Both the position numbers and the translations under genes were made by a program. Positions 31,507 to 36,176 of a stretch of 36,176 nt of DNA are shown here, in pieces. The stretch covers positions 1 through 36,176 of the forward strand of contig JADIIU010000128.1 in the NCBI GenBank assembly GCA_027603945.1, given 5' to 3'. The stretch comes from Terramyces sp. JEL0728. Taxonomy: Eukaryota > Chytridiomycota > Chytridiomycetes > Rhizophydiales > Terramycetaceae. The notes beneath the pieces were generated by a model that saw only the letters and a list, made by a program, of their open reading frames with translations, had not been told where the DNA came from and made no database searches. Each line of letters opens with the position of its first letter. Position 1 is the stretch's first letter.

Positions 31507-33267
31507 TTAAACAAATTCATATCCTTCCCCTTGGTACGTGATCTGCCCAGATGCAGGATCATAAACATAGCGATGTAAATCAGCACCATAAGGTTTCGGT
31601 TGGAGGCAATACAGCGTATGGAGAGGCACTTTGACTTTTGGCACATCGCAAAGTGGTATACCAGTAAAGTACGCCAGGAGAGTGCGCATTACAACCTGGT
31701 GGGTAACTACCAATGCATCAACCCGCATTCTTTCCAGTTCAATGATAACCGGTCTTAATCTTTCAATGACATCCAGATAGGATTCCCCACCAGCTCCCGG
31801 ATATCGGTATTGCAGCTTACCTTCTTGCCTTGCCAGATACTCATCAGGGTGTTTTGATTTGATTTCTTCATAAGTCAGCTCTTCAAATGAACCGGCGTAA
31901 ATCTCGTTCAAAAATCTATGGTCAGAAATAGATACTTTATGTGAGAGACTTCATATCTGTCTGGCTCTTCTTCAAAATGTTCTGCAGTCTCTAGTGTTCG
32001 TCTTAAAGTCGAAGTAAACACACGTAGGGCTTCTCTTTTGGTATTTAGGGACCACATTGAATCATTCTGTTGCCTATCACATTCAGTCCCTCCATTCAGC
32101 TTTTCTCTGTTCTCGATGAATTCAAATAATGCCTCTGAATACTTTTTGCCGTTGGCCGATAACTCGGAATCGCCCCCAAGTCTGCCAGCCATGTTGTACA
32201 TAGATTCCCCATGTCTGGTCAGCCAAATAGTTCTCTCGACAATATGCTTGGGTTAGGATATCTATACCATTTGCATCAAGTAAAATACGCATTGTGAAGG
32301 CAAGTACCCTCTGATTCTGTGAGCAATGACTTTGTTTCCAACATCCACAATCTTAATATAGCTAAAGTTAGACCTGCACTAATCACGAAGGATTTCCATA
32401 CCTTAGGCTTCGGTCCTCTTCCTCTTCCGAAATAGTTTGGTAAACCTTTTCATAGTTGCTGATTCTGCTTCTGAAATCCTTTAAAGCTTCCTCTGGATCC
32501 ATTTTGATGTAATCGGGTCCTTGAAGTTTCATCTATCGTCAGAACTGATTACTCTAATATTTTGTTCCAGCAATTCCTGGTTGGGACAGATGCTCTCGAT
32601 GAAAAACGCTTTGATGTGTATTTCTGTTTCCTGGCTAACTCTGTCTCTGAGAGCTTGCCTTCTAGCAACCGTTGAATTTGTTGCCTTTGTAAATCTTTAA
32701 ATACATCATGAATGGCTACTTTTCCCCCTTGTCTTAACCATTCAATCGACTCTCCAAGTGTTTCCAGGGCTACCTTTTCACGCAATGAGGATGCTTCTGC
32801 ATTGGAATGATCAAAGAATTTAGCATCATGCGAAGTTCCAGTTTCTGAGGGGTTTGTAACATTGTCGACTACACGTCTTCGATTCCCCACGTTGAATACT
32901 TTGGTATTGAATCCACACCAAGACAAATACCGAGCTAGTTTCTTGCAGATATCTACTGTCAATGCTCATCTACAAGACTTTCCGCGAGCTGGTAGTCCAA
33001 CCTAAGTTAGCAAAACAAACCATAAAGATAATATATTTCGGTCCAAGCTCATTCTTCAATTCCAACACGTCTGTGTTAATACCGCATACCTTTTCGCTTC
33101 TTTATTACGCTTGAATCTGAACCAGATAACTCCAACTCCATTTCGGGTTTGTCTACTTTTCGAGAGAGAAAATTTGAAGTCAGCGGATTGGCAACGTTCT
33201 GCATCGTTACAGTAAATGAATCGATGATTGCATGGATATTGGAGTACAGATTCTTTCTGTTTTCCAT
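31507..33267 (-). CDS. PFK26: 6-phosphofructo-2-kinase / fructose-2,6-bisphosphatase
   Basis: Makes and breaks fructose-2,6-bisphosphate, the glycolysis regulator. Exons: 33267-33090, 33070-33021, 33001-32974, 32952-32707, 32686-32553, 32532-32402, 32361-32268, 32246-31936, 31915-31507; 527 codons including stop. Introns are 19, 19, 21, 20, 20, 40, 21 and 20 nt. Kinase domain: P-loop GLPARGKS (about 77-84), then VFNVGNRRR, VAIHDATNST, FFIESIC. The bisphosphatase domain starts at WLTRHGES (about 297), with TSTLRRTLETA, LNEIYAGSFEELTYEEI and VVTHQVVMRTLLAYF. The catalytic His residues are present. The first ATG is 33267, but the frame stays open about 140 bp further upstream with coding-like sequence. 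Confidence 0.92.
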
Positions 33268-33435
33268 TTCGGGGTAACCTTTGGCCACTGGCGGCGAATC
33301 AAACGGAGCACTTGCCCTTTTGGAATACTGGCAGATACTACCTACTGCAAGATTGGAAATTGCCGCTGGTTGATAGAGGCTTTCAGGCGAGATACAATAT
33401 AAAATTACGCTTTATTTCAATTAAAAAATATATGT

Positions 33436-34947
33436 CTAGATGCACCAAAAGATTGATTTCTGGTTCGATCTCGCCACCTGCTTGTGGTTTCTAGGTGGAA
33501 TGGCTTGAGAAACAGGCTGGGTCGCAATTGGGCTGACAGTGTATTTACTCTCTGGCTGTCTTGCAGGTTGAGCGTTTGCCAACTGCGAAAATGGAAAAGG
33601 ACTAGCGTATGCATCAGTATCTGTATTGGAAGAGCTATCCGACGGTGCATAAGCAGGGGAGTATATTTGTGGTGGTTTAGATACAACAGAAGTTGATATC
33701 GCAGGGGGAAAGTAATCCAAATGAGGAGTTGAGAATTGAGGGGAATAGTACAGTTGTGATGGTTGTGGTGTATGGAGTTCTGTGGTCATAAGGGGAGCAG
33801 TACTTGGGCCGTAATCTTTTCGAATATTGCCTTCAGATTTGAATTTGCCTGAAATAATTAAATGGCTGTCTCTGGTTCTTGCACCAACAGGTGTAGTCTT
33901 GCTCCTATGCGCAGGTTTATTCAGTGCATCTTTATTCAACTCATACGAGCTGAAATCTGGAAGATTGAAGCTTGTCGTTTGAAAGCTTGGCAGCTTTGGA
34001 TCAAAAGATGCGCTTTTTTGAGCAAGGAATGTGTCATAAGAGATAGGGCTAGGTGCTCTTTGAGAATGAACTTGCTGGGGACTTGACGTTCGTGGTATTT
34101 CTGAGATAAGGAAGGGGCTAGCATTGCGAGGAGCTTGCAGCGTAGAGCTGTATTGTCGACCACTGTCATAGTTTTGGGAAATGGAAGCAAGGGGACTTGA
34201 AGCACGAGTATGTTCATTCACGCTAGTACCAGAATTGCTAAACTTTTGTGTATGACTTTGAGTTTCTATTGCCTTGTTGGACAAGTCCATTTGTGGAACC
34301 AGAGTGGAATTGGACGTTACTACACTAGCCAAAGATGGATTTGGGGAAGCAACCCTGATGGAATCAAGAGGGAGCATTGGGCTATTCATATGCGGCATGT
34401 GGTTTCCGTTGATGGAAGGGCTGCCTACTTGCAACTGGTATTCAGACTTTTTGTGGTGGAAAGGAGCATATTCCTGTACTTTTTGCTTGATGGCACCAAC
34501 TGTCTTTGCAATAGGTTCAACAGACTTTTTGACGGAATTACTACGCTTGATGGCAGGATACTGCACAGGCTTTCTGGTTTCAGACTTGCTCCTTGTCATT
34601 TGGACTGGCGGTAGAGGGATGGCTTTGATATTTACATCAACATTGTCCAGTGTGCTTTTGCGATTATAAGGTATTTTGGAATCCCCAGTGTTTGGTTCTG
34701 GAAACAAATCAATGAGGAAATCGCTGTTGTCAATTGCAGAATCCAACAAACTGAGGGCTGATTTGATGTCAAAACCTTCTCCAAGAGCAGTCGTTTTGCT
34801 GAGTTCACTTTCTAAAGATTTGGCAGTATTTTGAGATACACGGTCGTTGTTTGAATTGGAATCTGATAAAATAGTAGAATCAGAGCTGACGGGTCTATTT
34901 TGGAATTCTGATTGAATTTGGTATTGTAGAGACTCTAAACCTTCCAT
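33436..34947 (-). CDS. Ser/Pro-rich disordered protein, unknown function
   Basis: 503-residue open frame with no recognised domain. It is rich in Ser, Pro, Gln and Asn, with many SP/TP sites and basic patches (TRSKSETRKPVQYPAIKRSN), and looks disordered and kinase-regulated. The start ATG at 34947 (MEGLESLQYQIQSEF) is plausible. An AATAAA lies just after the stop (minus strand, about 33412), which fits a separate gene. A GT...AAG stretch of 36 nt over the stop would instead fuse it in frame to the upstream extension of PFK26; both readings remain open. Confidence 0.55.
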   Translation of the reverse strand: MEGLESLQYQIQSEFQNRPVSSDSTILSDSNSNNDRVSQNTAKSLESELSKTTALGEGFDIKSALSLLDSAIDNSDFLIDLFPEPNTGDSKIPYNRKSTLDNVDVNIKAIPLPPVQMTRSKSETRKPVQYPAIKRSNSVKKSVEPIAKTVGAIKQKVQEYAPFHHKKSEYQLQVGSPSINGNHMPHMNSPMLPLDSIRVASPNPSLASVVTSNSTLVPQMDLSNKAIETQSHTQKFSNSGTSVNEHTRASSPLASISQNYDSGRQYSSTLQAPRNASPFLISEIPRTSSPQQVHSQRAPSPISYDTFLAQKSASFDPKLPSFQTTSFNLPDFSSYELNKDALNKPAHRSKTTPVGARTRDSHLIISGKFKSEGNIRKDYGPSTAPLMTTELHTPQPSQLYYSPQFSTPHLDYFPPAISTSVVSKPPQIYSPAYAPSDSSSNTDTDAYASPFPFSQLANAQPARQPESKYTVSPIATQPVSQAIPPRNHKQVARSNQKSIFWCI

Positions 34948-35039
34948 TTCTATTAATTTGCAAGCGGTTTGGCAGTTTCTTGCCTTTTAATTGCGGCCAA
35001 GTGATTTCCGCTTGTGTTACCTTCTAAATTGAGATTAGG

Positions 35040-36131
35040 AAGAATTATCCTTTGCCGTTTTTCATACGAAAGGGAATAAACGAATCAAAAGAAAATATCA
35101 ATAATGTCAAATTCCAATTCCAAATGGTCTTGGTGGTAATTCACTACGAGGTATTTGTATGAATTTAATATTTTCTCAATTTCCTGCAATCCCATGTGTT
35201 TCCAGTGTTCCCTCGAATTTTTCGGGAGTTTTTTCATATTTGTCAACTTTTGAATGAGCCCAAAGAGATTAGCGACAGGATTTGCTTTCGGGATGACAAA
35301 CACTATTTAGTGTTCTCCTAGCTTGCAACCATGTTTGATTTCTCGATAATTGGATTACCTGTCAAACTGATGCCGATTACCAAAATGGATTTTTTCATTC
35401 AGAATTTCCGAGATTGTTTGCATACGGGAACCAGTGCTTCAATTCAACCATTAGGACACAAGGAGTCCTATATTGCACTGGCCACAGTTTTTAATATTGT
35501 ATTTTGTGATTGTTCAGAATCAGGCGGTGTCTGTGCCCGCAGTCATTTGGAAATTTGAATACAGGACACAAATGGATTTTGCAAAAGCCTTTTTGCTGCT
35601 GCCATAGAATTTCATATGAAACTGCATCTTTGAATTGCTCGCTGTAAGAGTCAAGTATTTAAATCTCGAGCTTGAAGAGTGTCAATCAATTCATACACAA
35701 ATCTGTATCCAAATCATTTATAATCAAGGCTGTTTTGAGTGAACCTAGATTTGACTTGATTCGAGTACAAAATATTAGGAAGAGCAGCAAATCCAAGATG
35801 TATACATTGTCATTGTTCTTTATTTTTAAATTCCAAATCCTATGTATCTACATCCCAGGGAGAATTATTTAGCTGCCATTTCATGTTTTCTAAATTTCCT
35901 TTTTTATATGACGCTTCGAGCCCAAAATATTACATATTGTGTTTTTCAAGTTTCCTCATCACAAAATAACCAAATTTCAATTGGCAAGCTCTTTTCTTTC
36001 CTTGCACTTGCATTCTGTTGAACATTTTATCTTTATTTACAACAATTTACACAAAAGGGAATACTTCTCTTGGAAGATCTTTATAAAACTGGTTCATCAA
36101 CAACCGTCAAAATAAAGACACTTTTAATTCT
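35040..36131. other. Unassigned region, possible unrecognised split gene
   Basis: About 1.1 kb with only short open frames. On the minus strand, 35085-35303 reads like a real C-terminal exon (SREHWKHMGLQEIEKILNSY). A stretch near 35500-35630 encodes GFCKIHLCP and NDCGHRH, possible metal ligands. At 35390-35310 an ATG frame MKKSILVIGISLTG contains intron-like GTAATC...GACAG. I could not join these into one frame. On the plus strand 35331-35558 is a 75-codon frame without a recognised domain. The 35880-36130 part is A/T-rich with nothing evident. Confidence 0.35.
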
Positions 36132-36176
36132 TTATTTCGAAATAAAATCTTTGATATCTTGAATGAATCTGGACAT
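36132..36176 (-). CDS. C-terminal end of a gene extending beyond the window
   Basis: The frame open at the window edge reads SRFIQDIKDFISK and then stops at 36134-36132, followed by AATAAA-like sequence on the minus strand. Fourteen codons are too few to name a family. Chance is possible. Confidence 0.35.
   Translation of the reverse strand: MSRFIQDIKDFISK

Overview
This is a gene-dense nuclear segment of a eukaryote. The gene set (TFC3/TFIIIC, RAD5, RRP17, type I metacaspase, Ste20/GCK kinase, B56, CDC20) fits a compact fungal or near-fungal (holomycotan) genome, perhaps an early-diverging lineage. A nuclear gene for the complex I subunit NDUFB9 argues for a respiring mitochondrion. The placement is inference; no rRNA or other marker is present.

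The main result is the intron system. Joining exons by protein homology gave 47 single introns, 45 of them only 19-23 nt long (20 of 19 nt, 15 of 20 nt). They start GTA/GTG/GTT, carry a CTAAC/TTAAC/CTAAT-like branch site, and reach AG 2-6 nt later. Every spliced model closes to a multiple of three. Beyond this, HOOK, TFC3 and a GCK kinase have introns made of 2-8 complete minimal introns joined head to tail (AG|GT, with no exon base between). Removing each whole array restores conserved reading frames (HOOK 654 codons, TFC3 1348 codons including stop). One array has five perfect copies of a 20-nt intron. Each AG|GT junction looks like a zero-length-exon recursive splice site at the smallest possible scale.

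Layout: 1-1925 tandem ADP/ATP carrier genes (first cut by the window edge). 1995-3323 RRP17 and TFIIH MAT1/TFB3, tail to tail. 3643-5104 LEA-2-like membrane protein. 5115-8192 B56 and GPKOW on the minus strand. 8193-9083 no gene seen, one Pol III-type tRNA-like element. 9084-13170 NDUFB9, metacaspase, FAN1. 13319-14845 GCK-III kinase. 14890-16861 seven-TM protein with cysteine-rich ectodomain. 17031-17620 unassigned. 17621-21986 TFC3 and 22024-24488 HOOK, divergent from a 37-bp gap. 24529-25923 amino-acid transporter. 26065-27158 class I HDAC. 27167-29763 RAD5. 29838-31363 CDC20. 31507-33267 PFK-2/FBPase-2. 33436-34947 Ser/Pro-rich protein. 35040-36131 unassigned. 36132-36176 C-terminus of a gene continuing beyond the edge.

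Genes are packed tightly: convergent stop codons lie 8-45 bp apart. The functions are housekeeping ones (energy exchange, transcription, splicing, DNA repair, cell cycle, glycolytic control) with no operon-like theme.
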